From: Syntrophomonas sp. DTU018
Lineage (GTDB): Bacteria > Bacillota > Syntrophomonadia > Syntrophomonadales > Syntrophomonadaceae
Direction of reading: 5' to 3'
Assembly: GCA_001513155.1 (NCBI GenBank)
Contig: LFSR01000016.1
Coordinates: 1 to 64,000, forward strand
DNA length: 64,000 bases
The notes under the pieces: generated by a model
Databases searched by the model: none
The model's input: only the letters and a program-made list of their open reading frames with translations
What the model was told of the DNA's origin: nothing
In this document: piece by piece, positions 9,214 to 18,429 of the stretch
Layout: each line of letters starts with the position of its first letter
Position numbering within the stretch: position 1 is the stretch's first letter
Position numbers and translations under genes: made by a program

Positions 9214-9978
9214 TTAGATATCGCAGATAGAATTATCTTTGTCTTTATCCTTAGACTTGGAAGGCTGCGGTTCTTCCGGCAGCATATCCGGCTGGACTAC
9301 ATCGTAGTAAGCCCGGTCATGGTCGATGAAGTGCCACCATTCGTAGAAAATGCTGTCAAAACCGTTTTCTTTCATTATCATTTCCAAAAGCAGGGCATTG
9401 TTGGCCTGTTCCTCGCAGACATCGCTGTAGTCCCGGTCGGCTTTGGCGGTGAAATCGTCAAAGTCGCTGGGCATATCCAGTTCCTTTCCATCTTTATCCA
9501 CCAGGGTCACATCTACGGCAATGCCATGGGAATGCTGGGAGGGACGGAGGTTGGGGTTTACCAGGAACCGGGAGTCGGGGAACTTTTCCCAGAGTTCGAA
9601 CTGGGCCTGGGGAGGCCGGTAAGCATCCCAGATCTTCAGGCTATAGCCGCAGCGCAGGAACTCTTCCTGGGCTTTCTTCAGTTTTTTGGCAGTTCCCAAC
9701 CGTAAATAGGCATGAGGTGAACTGTATATGGGCCGGCCAAGGATATTGTTTTCACCGGCGTAGCGCATATCTATGTGCAGGCTGGGGATGTATTCTTTCA
9801 GGTTAACCATCACCAGATCTTCCGGCGACAGGTGGGTGTTGGCAACCTGCAGGTCAACCACAGGCTGGGGACTTTGTACCGGTAACAAAGCCGTCAGCAA
9901 TACGGCCATGCTGGCTATGGCTATGATGGCCCCGGTCCGGCCAACGGCTTTTCTGGTTACTTCACCAGCTTTAAGCAT
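9214..9978 (-). CDS. VanX-type D-Ala-D-Ala dipeptidase (peptidase M15D)
   Basis: A 254-aa zinc dipeptidase with an N-terminal membrane anchor or signal segment (residues ~14-34). The M15D signatures are present: DAYRPP, SQHSHGIAVDVT (the SxHxxGxAxD metal motif) and YEWWHF with the catalytic Glu and third His. The C-terminus is a Lys/Asp-rich tail. GGGAGGAGAAGG precedes the ATG. Extracellular members of this family usually act in wall turnover or dipeptide use, not vancomycin resistance. No vanHA or VanRS genes are nearby, so I would not call resistance. Confidence 0.88.
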   Translation of the reverse strand: MLKAGEVTRKAVGRTGAIIAIASMAVLLTALLPVQSPQPVVDLQVANTHLSPEDLVMVNLKEYIPSLHIDMRYAGENNILGRPIYSSPHAYLRLGTAKKLKKAQEEFLRCGYSLKIWDAYRPPQAQFELWEKFPDSRFLVNPNLRPSQHSHGIAVDVTLVDKDGKELDMPSDFDDFTAKADRDYSDVCEEQANNALLLEMIMKENGFDSIFYEWWHFIDHDRAYYDVVQPDMLPEEPQPSKSKDKDKDNSICDI

Positions 9979-10130
9979 TTTTTCCCTTCTCCTCCCGCCT
10001 TTTACTTATCCATATTCACCCCCGGGTAAGATTTAGAATTAAGGAGTTATTAAGATCTGATCATAAGAAGGAATAAGGTGATGGCTTGCGAAATATTAAC
10101 TGAATAGTTTTACTATTTGAGGTATCACAA

Positions 10131-10934
10131 ATGGCACGGTCGCGCGTTTTGGATTTAAACTCACTGCGGATTCACCAACTGGAAGGTTATATACAGAATA
10201 TCACTTTGATTGAACAGGAAGGTCGTCTGCTGCTGTTTGACAGCGGCTGCATCAACGATGTTAAAAGAATAAAACGCTACTGCCGGGAAAGCTTAAAACG
10301 GTCGCCGGCTGACATCAAGCTGACTGCGGTAACTCATATTCACCCGGACCATGCCGGAGGAGCCGTGTGCTTGCGCAAGAAATTCGGAATTCCTATTGCC
10401 GCTCATAAGGATGTGGATCGATGGTACAGGGGGCTGGGCGGGTTGCTGCAGCACCAGCTGGACTGCTACCTGGCTACCAGTGTGGCCTTTCGCAATCGCC
10501 GCCGGCTGGAGCAAATCCATTACAGCCGTACAATTAATCCTGATTATCCTTTGGAAGATGGTCAGACACTGCCTTTTTTCCCGGAATGGAAAGTAATGCA
10601 TGTACCGGGACATATTGCTCATGACCTGGCTTTTTACCATGAAAAGGAGCAGGTACTCTACATTGCTGATTTGATCTGCGACGTAAAGGGCCAGCCGCAC
10701 CTTCCCCTGCCCATTGTGTTTCCAAAGAAAATGGCTGAATCCTTTGACCGCCTGGGCTCACTGCCCGTCCGGGTGATCTTGCGCGGTCATGGTCAGCCTA
10801 TTATCTCTGAGAACAATGCGGAGATTTTTAGCAGAATGAAACAGCAGCTTAACCGGCCGCCTACTCCCTTTGTAAAACGCATCTGGAGATTATCTATCCA
10901 CTCACCGGAGATTAAAAAGCTGAACTATAGATAG
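10131..10934 (+). CDS. Metallo-beta-lactamase-fold hydrolase
   Basis: A 267-aa member of the superfamily. The zinc motif HIHPDH lies at residues 69-74, HVPGHIAHDLAFYHE gives the next His, and LRGHGQPI near the C-terminus the last. GAGGT precedes the ATG by seven bases. It is a single gene, followed by the promoter of the first efflux pump. Its reaction is not deducible. The arrangement is like glyoxalase-II/quinolinase-type hydrolases. Confidence 0.86.
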   Translation: MARSRVLDLNSLRIHQLEGYIQNITLIEQEGRLLLFDSGCINDVKRIKRYCRESLKRSPADIKLTAVTHIHPDHAGGAVCLRKKFGIPIAAHKDVDRWYRGLGGLLQHQLDCYLATSVAFRNRRRLEQIHYSRTINPDYPLEDGQTLPFFPEWKVMHVPGHIAHDLAFYHEKEQVLYIADLICDVKGQPHLPLPIVFPKKMAESFDRLGSLPVRVILRGHGQPIISENNAEIFSRMKQQLNRPPTPFVKRIWRLSIHSPEIKKLNYR

Positions 10935-10987
10935 CAGATGATTTGCCTATGGCTGCTCGGCTGGCAGGGGCTAATCAATTTTGCTCA

Positions 10988-11016
10988 TTGACAGGGGGAA
11001 TTTGTGGGCATAATGT
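10988..11016 (+). promoter_or_regulatory. Promoter of the first DHA2 pump
   Basis: TTGACA at 10988-10993, a 17-bp spacer and TAATGT at 11011-11016. The sequence running from the -10 box into GGTTATA is shared with the promoter at 12618-12646 of the paralogous pump, suggesting a common operator. Confidence 0.65.
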
Positions 11017-11061
11017 GGTTATAGTTACATACATACCAGTGTTGGCATAACGGAGGTAATA

Positions 11062-12468
11062 ATGAAGCAAGAACCGGACGACCAATCTCTCAAGCGCTAT
11101 ACCCTGCTGGCCGCAACTATGGCCGCCTTTCTGGCTCCTTTCATGGGCAGCGCCATCAACCTGGCCATCCCGTCTATCGGACAGCAGTTTAACAGCGGAA
11201 CCCTGATGCTCAGCTGGGTAGTAACCAGCTACCTGTTGGCTTCAGTAGCTTTTTTGGTGCCTTTAGGACGGCTGGCCGATATTCGCGGCCGCAAAAGGGT
11301 TTTTCTGGCCGGAGTAACTACTTTTTCGGTGGCTTCGGTTTTATGCGGGCTGGCCTGGTCCATAGAAGTGCTGATCATAGGCCGGGTTTTACAGGGTATT
11401 GGCAGTGCCATGGTCTTTGGAACCGGTATGGCTATGCTTACGTCGGTATTCCCTCCTCAGGAACGGGGCAGAGTTCTTGGTATCAACGCCGCGGTGGTCT
11501 ACGCCGGCTTGACCCTGAGGCCGGTTCTGGGCGGAGCCTTAAACCATAACCTGGGCTGGCATTCCATTTTCTTTTTCAGTGCTTTGATCGGCTTCATCGT
11601 GCTGGGCCTTACCCTGGCAAAACTCCAGGGAGAATGGACCGGTGCCGCTGGGGAAAGCTTTGACCTGCCCGGAGCGGTGCTGTACACGGTGGGGCTGGTG
11701 GCTTTCACCTATGGCATTTCCACGGTAGCCACCTCTCATTGGGCCTGGTATGTGCTGGCACTGGGCGTTATAACCCTGGTGGTTTTTGCCCGCCGCCAGC
11801 TGCGCATACCCTATCCCATTTTACAGCTGCGGCTTTTCAGCCATAACCCCACTTTTGCCTTTTCCAACCTGGCAGCTTTGATAAATTACTGCGCTACTTT
11901 TGCCGTGGGTTTCCTGCTGTCTCTCTTTTTACAGGTGTCCTTGGGCTACAATTCCCAGGTAGCCGGTTTCATTTTGCTGGTTCAGCCTATCATTATGGCG
12001 ATTGTGTCTCCGGCTGCCGGGAGGCTGTCAGACCGGATTGACCCCCGCATAGTAGCTTCCGCTGGCATGGGCATATCAACCATAGGCCTGTTTATCCTGA
12101 TCTTTATCAATGAACAGATGCCCCTGGCAGTGGTCATGTTCACCCTGGCTCTGCTGGGACTGGGCACGGCTCTGTTCGCATCTCCCAATAACAATGCCAT
12201 ACTCGGTTCGGTGCCCAAGCAGTTTTTGGGTGTGGCCTCCTCTACTTTAGGCACCATGCGGTTAACCGGGCAGGTGGCCAGTATGGCTCTGGTTACGTTA
12301 ATTCTTGCCCACTTTACTGGCAATGTGGAACTGTCCCCGGCTTACAGCCATCTTTTTATAAAGGCCGCCAGTGTTTCTTATATAATCTTTACAGTATTGT
12401 CAGTGCTGGGCGTTATGGCTTCCCTGGCCCGGGGCAGCAGTTCCGACCGGGATCAGGTGTCAGCCTAG
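11062..12468 (+). CDS. DHA2-type MFS efflux pump, copy 1
   Basis: A 468-aa inner-membrane drug:H+ antiporter of the EmrB/QacA (DHA2) group with about 14 hydrophobic segments. Motif A appears as GRLADIRGRKRVF after TM2, and the TM4 region has GRVLQGIGSAM. The antiporter motif C reads LTLRPVLGG, where the neighbouring paralogue has GTLGPVLGG, so a Gly normally kept in this motif is Arg. CGGAGG precedes the ATG. The gene is nearly collinear with copy 2 at 12687 and the same length, so a tandem duplication is clear. A terminator follows at 12485-12510. The substrate is unknown. Confidence 0.9.
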   Translation: MKQEPDDQSLKRYTLLAATMAAFLAPFMGSAINLAIPSIGQQFNSGTLMLSWVVTSYLLASVAFLVPLGRLADIRGRKRVFLAGVTTFSVASVLCGLAWSIEVLIIGRVLQGIGSAMVFGTGMAMLTSVFPPQERGRVLGINAAVVYAGLTLRPVLGGALNHNLGWHSIFFFSALIGFIVLGLTLAKLQGEWTGAAGESFDLPGAVLYTVGLVAFTYGISTVATSHWAWYVLALGVITLVVFARRQLRIPYPILQLRLFSHNPTFAFSNLAALINYCATFAVGFLLSLFLQVSLGYNSQVAGFILLVQPIIMAIVSPAAGRLSDRIDPRIVASAGMGISTIGLFILIFINEQMPLAVVMFTLALLGLGTALFASPNNNAILGSVPKQFLGVASSTLGTMRLTGQVASMALVTLILAHFTGNVELSPAYSHLFIKAASVSYIIFTVLSVLGVMASLARGSSSDRDQVSA

Positions 12469-12484
12469 AAGGCAAATACTAGCA

Positions 12485-12512
12485 GGGCGATGTGTTCATC
12501 GCCCTTTTATTT
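12485..12512 (+). terminator. Terminator of the first DHA2 pump
   Basis: The stem AGGGCGATG / CATCGCCCT with loop TGTT is followed by TTTTATTTT. It lies 17 bp after the stop codon. Confidence 0.88.
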
Positions 12513-12617
12513 TGGCATGTCATGATTCTAAAGGTAGGCGCCCCTGCCACTGGCTGACAGTTGGGTCATGGCACCCTGCAAGTACAGCGGGCATCGGCAA
12601 GTAACTCATTTTGTTTA

Positions 12618-12646
12618 TTGACAAGGGCATAACGTGGTCATAATGT
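12618..12646 (+). promoter_or_regulatory. Promoter of the second DHA2 pump
   Basis: TTGACA at 12618-12623, a 17-bp spacer and TAATGT at 12641-12646. The spacer and -10 region hold two tandem 11-bp units (CATAACGTGGT, CATAATGTGGT), a possible repressor site. The copy-1 promoter keeps only the second unit. Confidence 0.65.
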
Positions 12647-12686
12647 GGTTATATACATTCTGTATTTGCATAATGGAGGCAAATTA

Positions 12687-14093
12687 ATGATAGAAGGCCG
12701 AGGAGAACAATCCCTTAAACGGTATACTCTGCTGGTAGCTTGTACAACTGCATTCATGGGACCTTTTATGGGAAGCTCAATCAATCTGGCAATTCCAGCT
12801 ATTGGTCTGGAATTCGGCAGTGGAACCCTGATGCTGAACTGGGTGGTAACCATTTACTTTTTGGCTTCGGTAGCTTTTCTGGTTCCTTTTGGCAGACTGG
12901 CCGATATTAAAGGGCGCAAAAAGATTTTCATTGTGGGTATTACGGCCTTTTCTATATCTTCTTTGCTGTGCGGATTAGCCTGGTCAATGGAAATGCTGCT
13001 TATAGGCCGGGTTTTTCAGGGTATTGGCAGTGCCATGCTGTTTGGCACCAGTATGGCTATGCTCACTTCCGTCTTCCCTCCCCAGGAAAGAGGTCGGGTC
13101 TTAGGTATCAATGGGACAGCCGTTTATCTCGGGGGAACTCTGGGGCCGGTTTTGGGTGGCGCCTTGACCCACAATCTAGGCTGGCAGTATATCTTTTATC
13201 TCAGCGCGTTTCTCGGGTTTGCTATCTTAGGTCTGACACTGGTCAAACTTAAGGGTGAATGGTACGGCGCAGCCGGGGAAGAATATGACCTGCGGGGAGC
13301 GGCGCTCTATACAGCAGGTCTGGTGGTCTTTATTTACGGCATAACCGCTTTGACCACTTCTCATTGGGCCTGGTACATATTGGCACTGGGAATCATTATC
13401 CTGATCTTCTTTGCCCGGCACGAGTTGAGAATCCCTTACCCCATTCTGGAATTGCGGCTTCTTGCCCACAACACCGTATTTGCTCTTTCCAACCTGGCGG
13501 CACTCATCAATTATTGCGCTATCTCAGCCGTGGGCTATTTGCTGTCCCTGTTTTTACAGGTTTCTCTGGGCTATAATTCCCAGGTGGCAGGTTTCATTCT
13601 ATTGTCCCAGCCCATTGTTATGGCCCTGGTCTCTCCTTATGCCGGCCGTTTATCTGACAAAATAGAGCCGCGTATTGTGGCCTCCACCGGTATGGGAATC
13701 AGCACTTTGGGGCTTTTCATACTGATTTTCATTAATCCCCGAATGCCGGTAGCATTAGTCATAACTACACTGATCCTGGTAGGTCTGGGTGCATCCCTGT
13801 TTGCTTCTCCCAATAACAATGCGGTACTCAGTTCGGTGCACAAGCAGTTTTTAGGCGTAGCTTCTTCAATGCTGGGCACAGCACGTTTAACCGGTCAGGT
13901 GATGAGTATGGCTTTGGTTACCCTGATTATGACTTCCTCTATAGGCAATGTGGAACTGTCCCCGGCCTACAGCCAGTCATTCATACAGGCAGCCCGCATT
14001 TCCTTCATAATCTTCACCGCACTGTCATTGCTGGGCATCCTGGCTTCCCTGGCCCGGGGCAGGAAATCAGAACCAGATCAAGTATCAGTTTAG
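12687..14093 (+). CDS. DHA2-type MFS efflux pump, copy 2
   Basis: A 468-aa paralogue of the pump at 11062, with the same 14-segment layout. Motif A is GRLADIKGRKKIF, and motif C is intact as GTLGPVLGG. The two proteins stay aligned without gaps through SLFLQVSLGYNSQVAGF and the C-terminal SLARG tail. The ATG at 12687 follows GGAGG; the longer frame from 12645 starts inside the promoter. A hairpin (14104-14125) follows. Retention of two pumps with near-identical promoters suggests dose or substrate diversification; this is inference. Confidence 0.92.
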   Translation: MIEGRGEQSLKRYTLLVACTTAFMGPFMGSSINLAIPAIGLEFGSGTLMLNWVVTIYFLASVAFLVPFGRLADIKGRKKIFIVGITAFSISSLLCGLAWSMEMLLIGRVFQGIGSAMLFGTSMAMLTSVFPPQERGRVLGINGTAVYLGGTLGPVLGGALTHNLGWQYIFYLSAFLGFAILGLTLVKLKGEWYGAAGEEYDLRGAALYTAGLVVFIYGITALTTSHWAWYILALGIIILIFFARHELRIPYPILELRLLAHNTVFALSNLAALINYCAISAVGYLLSLFLQVSLGYNSQVAGFILLSQPIVMALVSPYAGRLSDKIEPRIVASTGMGISTLGLFILIFINPRMPVALVITTLILVGLGASLFASPNNNAVLSSVHKQFLGVASSMLGTARLTGQVMSMALVTLIMTSSIGNVELSPAYSQSFIQAARISFIIFTALSLLGILASLARGRKSEPDQVSV

Positions 14094-14377
14094 AAAGCCT
14101 CTCGGGGCGATGTGGGCATCGCCCCCTACGACGCAGAAATGCCGTATCTGTGTAGGGGCAAACGACCCTGTTTCCCCGTATTCCAGAGCGGGGCGACAGA
14201 GTCGTCGCCCCTTACCTCTTATATGGTGTTTTCATTCATCGTGGCTAGTTCTACTAGTGACAATTGCGAGCGCGCAGCGCGTGGCAATCTCTATGTCAAC
14301 TAACGGTTTGAGTTAACAGATCGCCACGTCGCTCCGCTCCTCGCGATGACATATAAGAAAGCACTGTTCTGTTTATG
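14094..14377. repeat. Intergenic hairpin and dispersed palindromic repeats
   Basis: The region starts with a perfect hairpin (14104-14125, GGGGCGATG/CATCGCCCC) serving as terminator. A second GC-rich repeat around 14190-14215 shares ACAGAGTCGTCGCCCC with 48238-48253. From about 14261 to 14352 lies a ~90-bp palindromic unit beginning ATTGCGAGCGCG and ending CTCGCGATGACA, one of the dispersed repeats of this genome. I see no gene. Confidence 0.8.
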
Positions 14378-15244
14378 TCAACTTGGCTTGTCAAAGCAGC
14401 CTTTGATGGAATCGGTTTGGATGACCCAGGGTGCAGCAGGTTTTTGAAAACGTAAATTAAGGGTTTTCTTGTGCTCTTTTTGTTCCCCGCTGAAAATAAG
14501 GGTCAGTTTGACCTCGTAGCTGTGGTCTTCCTGTTCTGTGATGGAATCTATGCGGGCGGTTTGCACCTGGCAGGAGCGGGCCAGGAGCAGGTGGGATTCG
14601 GGTGAATCATCCAGCAGACGGGAGGCCAGAGCGGTGGCACCCTGATCTACGGCAGTAAAAAATATGTCAATAGCTTCGGGAGCAGAGACTTTTGCCAGCT
14701 GCCGGTCAAATTGGTCAGCCGCTTTCCACACCATTATCTGGTGGGCAGTGTTGGGCTTTTTGCTGCCGTGGGTAGTGCTGCCGGAAAAATGAATGCAGAA
14801 ATGCCCTTTAAAGTTATTCCCCTGTATGGCTCCGGCTCCGTGAGGCATGCCGTGCATAGATGCCGCCAGGCGCCGGCCGTTTTCCAGTTCCACTAGGATG
14901 GCTTTCCTCTGCCAGCTCCATTTCCCCTGGTATATGGTCTTCATTATCTCGGTATCCTCTTTGGTTAAAGGCTGGACATCAGCATGGTCACTGCCGGCCC
15001 GGCGCTGAACCCAAAAAGCCAGGCGGGTGTCCACATCGATGACCCGGACCCGGGCATACTTGGGAAAGAGCTTGTCAGCTTCCTCCCAGGGAACCAATTC
15101 CCCGTAAAATGAGAGTTCCTCCATGGCTTTATCTGCTGGAGGTTCGGCTGGCCTGTCATGGCGTATCCCCAGGGTGATGGCCAGGGCGGTCAGCATTATA
15201 ATAATTACCAGGAACCATCGATAACGATGCAGATCCAGCAGCAT
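14378..15244 (-). CDS. Membrane-anchored protein with YkuD-like active-site signature
   Basis: A 288-aa protein with one N-terminal transmembrane anchor (residues ~11-27) and an outside domain. Residues 130-161 hold the striking run MHGMPHGAGAIQGNN then GHFCIHF and THGS. The HG followed by GHFCIHF echoes the HG ... SHGCIRM motif of L,D-transpeptidases (YkuD), with C150 in the place of the catalytic Cys. This is my inference from motif shape. The C-terminal ~90 residues form a separate alpha/beta domain that ends by pairing with PWVIQ. The ATG at 15244 follows GAGGTGG. A role in wall cross-linking is plausible but unproven. Confidence 0.65.
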   Translation of the reverse strand: MLLDLHRYRWFLVIIIMLTALAITLGIRHDRPAEPPADKAMEELSFYGELVPWEEADKLFPKYARVRVIDVDTRLAFWVQRRAGSDHADVQPLTKEDTEIMKTIYQGKWSWQRKAILVELENGRRLAASMHGMPHGAGAIQGNNFKGHFCIHFSGSTTHGSKKPNTAHQIMVWKAADQFDRQLAKVSAPEAIDIFFTAVDQGATALASRLLDDSPESHLLLARSCQVQTARIDSITEQEDHSYEVKLTLIFSGEQKEHKKTLNLRFQKPAAPWVIQTDSIKGCFDKPS

Positions 15245-16001
15245 GTTTTGCTCCACCTCATTCAAGCTGAGAAAAATATATGCTCGATAAGGGAATACTT
15301 AGAAGCTCGCTGCCCTTGTAATTGTCACCAGTTGAACGGATCAGGGTGAATGAAAAGTCGCCTTTGGTGTCGTTGCTGTGAAAATGACTGCGCTGTGTCA
15401 TCGCCAGGAGCGCAGCGACGTGGCGATCTCATCCAACAGACCTGCTATCCTGTTTGAGATTGCTTCGCTGCGCTCGCAATTGTCACCTGAATAACAGGCC
15501 ACGATAAACGAAAACTTAAGCCTGTCATCGCTATGAAAGGAATTCTTAATTGTCATTGCGAGCCCCGGCAGGGGCGTGGCAATCTCATTCAAATCAGCCG
15601 GGCCAACCGGTTGAGATCACCACGTCGCTTCGCTCCTCGTGATGACATAAAAGGAAGCCATTTTCACAGCAATGACACAATTGGGAGCTATTTTCACAGC
15701 AATGACACAAAAGGTGACTTTTCATTTATCATGGCCTGTGTCACAGGTGATAATTGCAAGCCCCGTGAGGGGCGTGGCAATCTCTATGTCTTCTTACGGT
15801 TTGAGTCAAACGATCGCCACGTCGCTGCGCTCCTCGCGATGACACATACGATAAGCTTCCTCTGATCGCCAAGGACTTGGTGCTGGTGATGACTTGAAAG
15901 AAAGGCTCTCCACCTTGTCAGCTTTGGGAAAAAGCTGCGTATAGATAGTAGAAATGAATTCGTTTCACCTGCGCATATAGGGAAAGGAGAATAAGAGGAT
16001 T
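15245..16001. repeat. Cluster of dispersed palindromic repeats (757 bp, no gene)
   Basis: At least three ~100-bp inverted units lie here (about 15396-15492, 15552-15649 and 15750-15844). Each joins a GTCATTGCGAG...GTGGCAATCTC arm to a GAGATCGCCACG...CTCGCGATGACA arm. Between them is a second short repeat, TTTTCACAGCAATGACACAA, present at about 15660 and 15692, with related copies elsewhere. Open frames in this stretch are translated repeats. The last ~100 bp carry the leader of the S-layer gene. Confidence 0.8.
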
Positions 16002-18161
16002 ATGAGATTTAAAAAACTGCTGGCAATTATGGTAGCCTTAGCCTTTCTGGTAAGTTTTAATCCTATGCCGGTTATGGCTCAAGACACCAACATCACTCTG
16101 GAGGAAGCCATCCAGATCGCCAAAGGCTTATTCCCGGCTACCGCGCAGTACCCTGAATTTGTGTCGGAGTTCAGCACTTCACTCCAGACATCAACCTGGA
16201 ACCTGCAATGGTCAGCAGGTGAGTCGGGTGAGGGCGGCATCAACGTGCAGATCAACGCTCAAACCGGTGATGTAATACATATGTACAGCTGGAAAAAAAC
16301 TGCTGACCCGCCTGGAGCAGCATCCCTGTCGGTAGCGGAAGCTCAGGCTATCGCCAACCGCTGGCTTAAGACCATACTTCCGGAAAAATCATCCCACTTT
16401 CGAATGATAAGCAGTCCTGCTGTCCTGCCCCTGAACAGCAGTAATTACAGTACTATCCAGGTTCAATACCAGCGTACGGAAAACGGGCTGCCGGTTCTGG
16501 GAGATACGGTCAACATGGAAATAGATGCCCGTACCCGTGACCTTATTTCCTACTACCTCACCTGGACCGATCTGCCCCTGCCTGATCCTGCCAGGGTTGT
16601 CTCCGCCAGCGAAGCCCGGCGGGTTTTTGAGGCGGAGAATATGCTGAAAATGCAGTATTTCCTTCCCTATGCCTGGCTGAGACCTTCTTCTCCCCAGGAA
16701 AAACAGGTTCGTCTGATCTATCGCATTGACCATCCTTCCCACGGCTCCATCGATGCTCTCACCGGCAAGCCTTTGGTGCTGAAGGACGGCCAGAGTGAAA
16801 TGTATGCCAGTGATCTGGCTTTGAAAGAAATGTCCATCGGGGGCATGGGCATGGCTGAACAAAGCGCCGCCCCGCCGCTGACCCCTCAGGAAATAGCGGA
16901 ATTAGAGAAACATGCAAACATTATCACCAAGAAGGAAGCTGCTGCCAGGGTAAAACAGTATGTGGACATTCCCGCCGCAGCGAAGTTGATCCATGCCTCC
17001 CTGAACCGGGATTGGCAGAACAAGGACCTGCGCACCTGGAGCCTAAATTGGAGTATTCAAGCTGCCCCCGAAGGTGACTATTATGATCTATGGGCCCGGG
17101 TGGACGCCACCAGCGGCAGGATCTACTCCTTCAGCCAGTATTCCAGTAACGATAATGCCGCTAAAGGCAGCCTGACCAAGGAGCAGGCGACAGCCATTGC
17201 CCAGGAATTTATCAAGAAAATTGAGCCCCAATTATCCCAGGAAGTAAAGCTGAACCTTTCTGAAGCTTGGAATGTCAGCCCTGTGGCGGAAGATAAGCTG
17301 CCCCCTCAATGGACGATACAGTTTACCCGCCAGGTAAATGGGGTCCCCTTCCCCAATGACGGTATGCGGGTGACCGTTTCCGGTGTAACGGGAAAGATTA
17401 TGAGCTATGAACTGAACTGGACGGAACAGAGTTTTCCTCCGATAAATAAAGCTATGGGACCGGTCCAGGCCAACGAAAAGTTCCTGGCTTTGGCCCCCAT
17501 CACCCTGTGCTACTCACCTATCACTACCTCGGGAACAGCCAGCGAGTTCAAGCTGGTCTACAAACCGATTGTCAAGGATCAGCAATCCGGCTTTGCCATG
17601 ATAGATGCCATCAGCGGTGAAGCCCTTAATGCTGCCGGTGAACCTCTGGATAAAAAGCCCATGCCCCGTATATTCACCGATGTGAGCGGGCATTTTGCGG
17701 AAAAAGAAATCCAGGCTATGGGCCAGGCCGGCCTTATGAATGAATATGGCAGCCAGTTCAAACCGGATGAAATTATCACCAATATTGTTTTCCTGCGGGC
17801 TTTGGCGGGAGCCGTTGACGGAGTGTGGAACATCAGCGGTCAAGAGGACAACAAGCTGATCAGCGATTGCCTGTTCCGGGGCTGGCTGAAGGAAAAAGTT
17901 GATCCCCAAGCTCCTCTCACCCGCCAATTGATGACGGAAACAGTGATACGCAGCATGGGGCTGGATAAAGCTGCCCGTTATGGCGGGCTGTATAAGAATC
18001 CTTTTCCTGAAGATCAGTCCATCGATGAATCCAAGCTGGGCTACATTGCCCTGGCCCACGGAATGAACCTGCTGCATGTGGATAAGGAATTCAAGGCTGA
18101 TGAAAAGGTTACCCGGGGAGAAGCGGCATATACCATTGTAAGAAGTCTGAAAGTGCAATAG
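16002..18161 (+). CDS. Secreted YcdB/YcdC-repeat protein with S-layer homology domains
   Basis: A 719-aa exported protein. Residues 1-26 form a signal peptide ending VMAQ. Residues ~30-500 contain several PepSY/YcdB-YcdC-like units, each with a helix of the LTKEQATAIAQEFIKK type followed by a beta sheet with a GKIMSYELNWT-type strand. The last ~170 residues carry S-layer homology segments: FTDVSGHFAEKEIQAM, and near the end FKADEKVTRGEAAYTIVRSL. SLH domains attach proteins to secondary wall polymers, so this is likely a cell-surface protein, possibly inhibiting or chaperoning a protease, as proposed for PepSY units. AAAGGAGAAT precedes the ATG. Confidence 0.85.
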   Translation: MRFKKLLAIMVALAFLVSFNPMPVMAQDTNITLEEAIQIAKGLFPATAQYPEFVSEFSTSLQTSTWNLQWSAGESGEGGINVQINAQTGDVIHMYSWKKTADPPGAASLSVAEAQAIANRWLKTILPEKSSHFRMISSPAVLPLNSSNYSTIQVQYQRTENGLPVLGDTVNMEIDARTRDLISYYLTWTDLPLPDPARVVSASEARRVFEAENMLKMQYFLPYAWLRPSSPQEKQVRLIYRIDHPSHGSIDALTGKPLVLKDGQSEMYASDLALKEMSIGGMGMAEQSAAPPLTPQEIAELEKHANIITKKEAAARVKQYVDIPAAAKLIHASLNRDWQNKDLRTWSLNWSIQAAPEGDYYDLWARVDATSGRIYSFSQYSSNDNAAKGSLTKEQATAIAQEFIKKIEPQLSQEVKLNLSEAWNVSPVAEDKLPPQWTIQFTRQVNGVPFPNDGMRVTVSGVTGKIMSYELNWTEQSFPPINKAMGPVQANEKFLALAPITLCYSPITTSGTASEFKLVYKPIVKDQQSGFAMIDAISGEALNAAGEPLDKKPMPRIFTDVSGHFAEKEIQAMGQAGLMNEYGSQFKPDEIITNIVFLRALAGAVDGVWNISGQEDNKLISDCLFRGWLKEKVDPQAPLTRQLMTETVIRSMGLDKAARYGGLYKNPFPEDQSIDESKLGYIALAHGMNLLHVDKEFKADEKVTRGEAAYTIVRSLKVQ

Positions 18162-18175
18162 GCAGAAAACTTCTC

Positions 18176-18216
18176 GGGGACGATGCCTGCAGATAATGCG
18201 GTCATCGTCCCCTTTT
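18176..18216 (+). terminator. Terminator of the S-layer-domain gene
   Basis: A 10-bp stem (GGGGACGATG at 18176-18185, CATCGTCCCC at 18203-18212) followed by TTTT. It lies 14 bp after the stop. Confidence 0.85.
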
Positions 18217-18275
18217 CATCTGGAAGTTACAATACCTTAATGCCTGTCTGAAGGGCTATCTTTCAAAATAGCCCC

Positions 18276-18425
18276 AGACTGTCAAAGAAGTCTTTTAGCG
18301 GTTAGACGTTTGAGATTGCCACGCCCCTCCGGGGCTCGCAATGACACATAAGACGGCCTTTTGGTATGTCATCGCGAGGAGCGTAGCGACGTGGCGATCT
18401 CTTTTAGCTAATTTTTTGACACTCT
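18276..18425 (+). mobile_element. 150-bp MITE-like element, copy A
   Basis: The ends are imperfect terminal inverted repeats: AGACTGTCAAAGAAG on the left, and AGAGTGTCAAAAAAT read inward from the right. Inside are two large inverted arms (about 18312-18346 and 18368-18401), so the whole element can fold back. It is bracketed by a direct repeat of a hairpin sequence, 18253-18275 and 18427-18448, 22 bp with one mismatch. The right flank hairpin followed by TTTTTT acts as a terminator. No coding capacity; compare copies at 23896, 52712 and 63281. Confidence 0.8.
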
Positions 18426-18429
18426 CGGG

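Noticed and set aside
7229-9978. Prophage lysis module (amidase, CHAP-like, dipeptidase)
   Set aside because: No holin, structural, integrase or terminase gene is present and the genes lie on different strands.
9214-9978. Vancomycin resistance gene vanX
   Set aside because: The fold is M15D, but there are no vanH/A/R/S genes and a membrane segment is present; a wall-turnover or nutrient role is more likely.
15533-15865. 110-codon frame between the YkuD-like gene and the S-layer gene
   Set aside because: It consists entirely of dispersed repeats.
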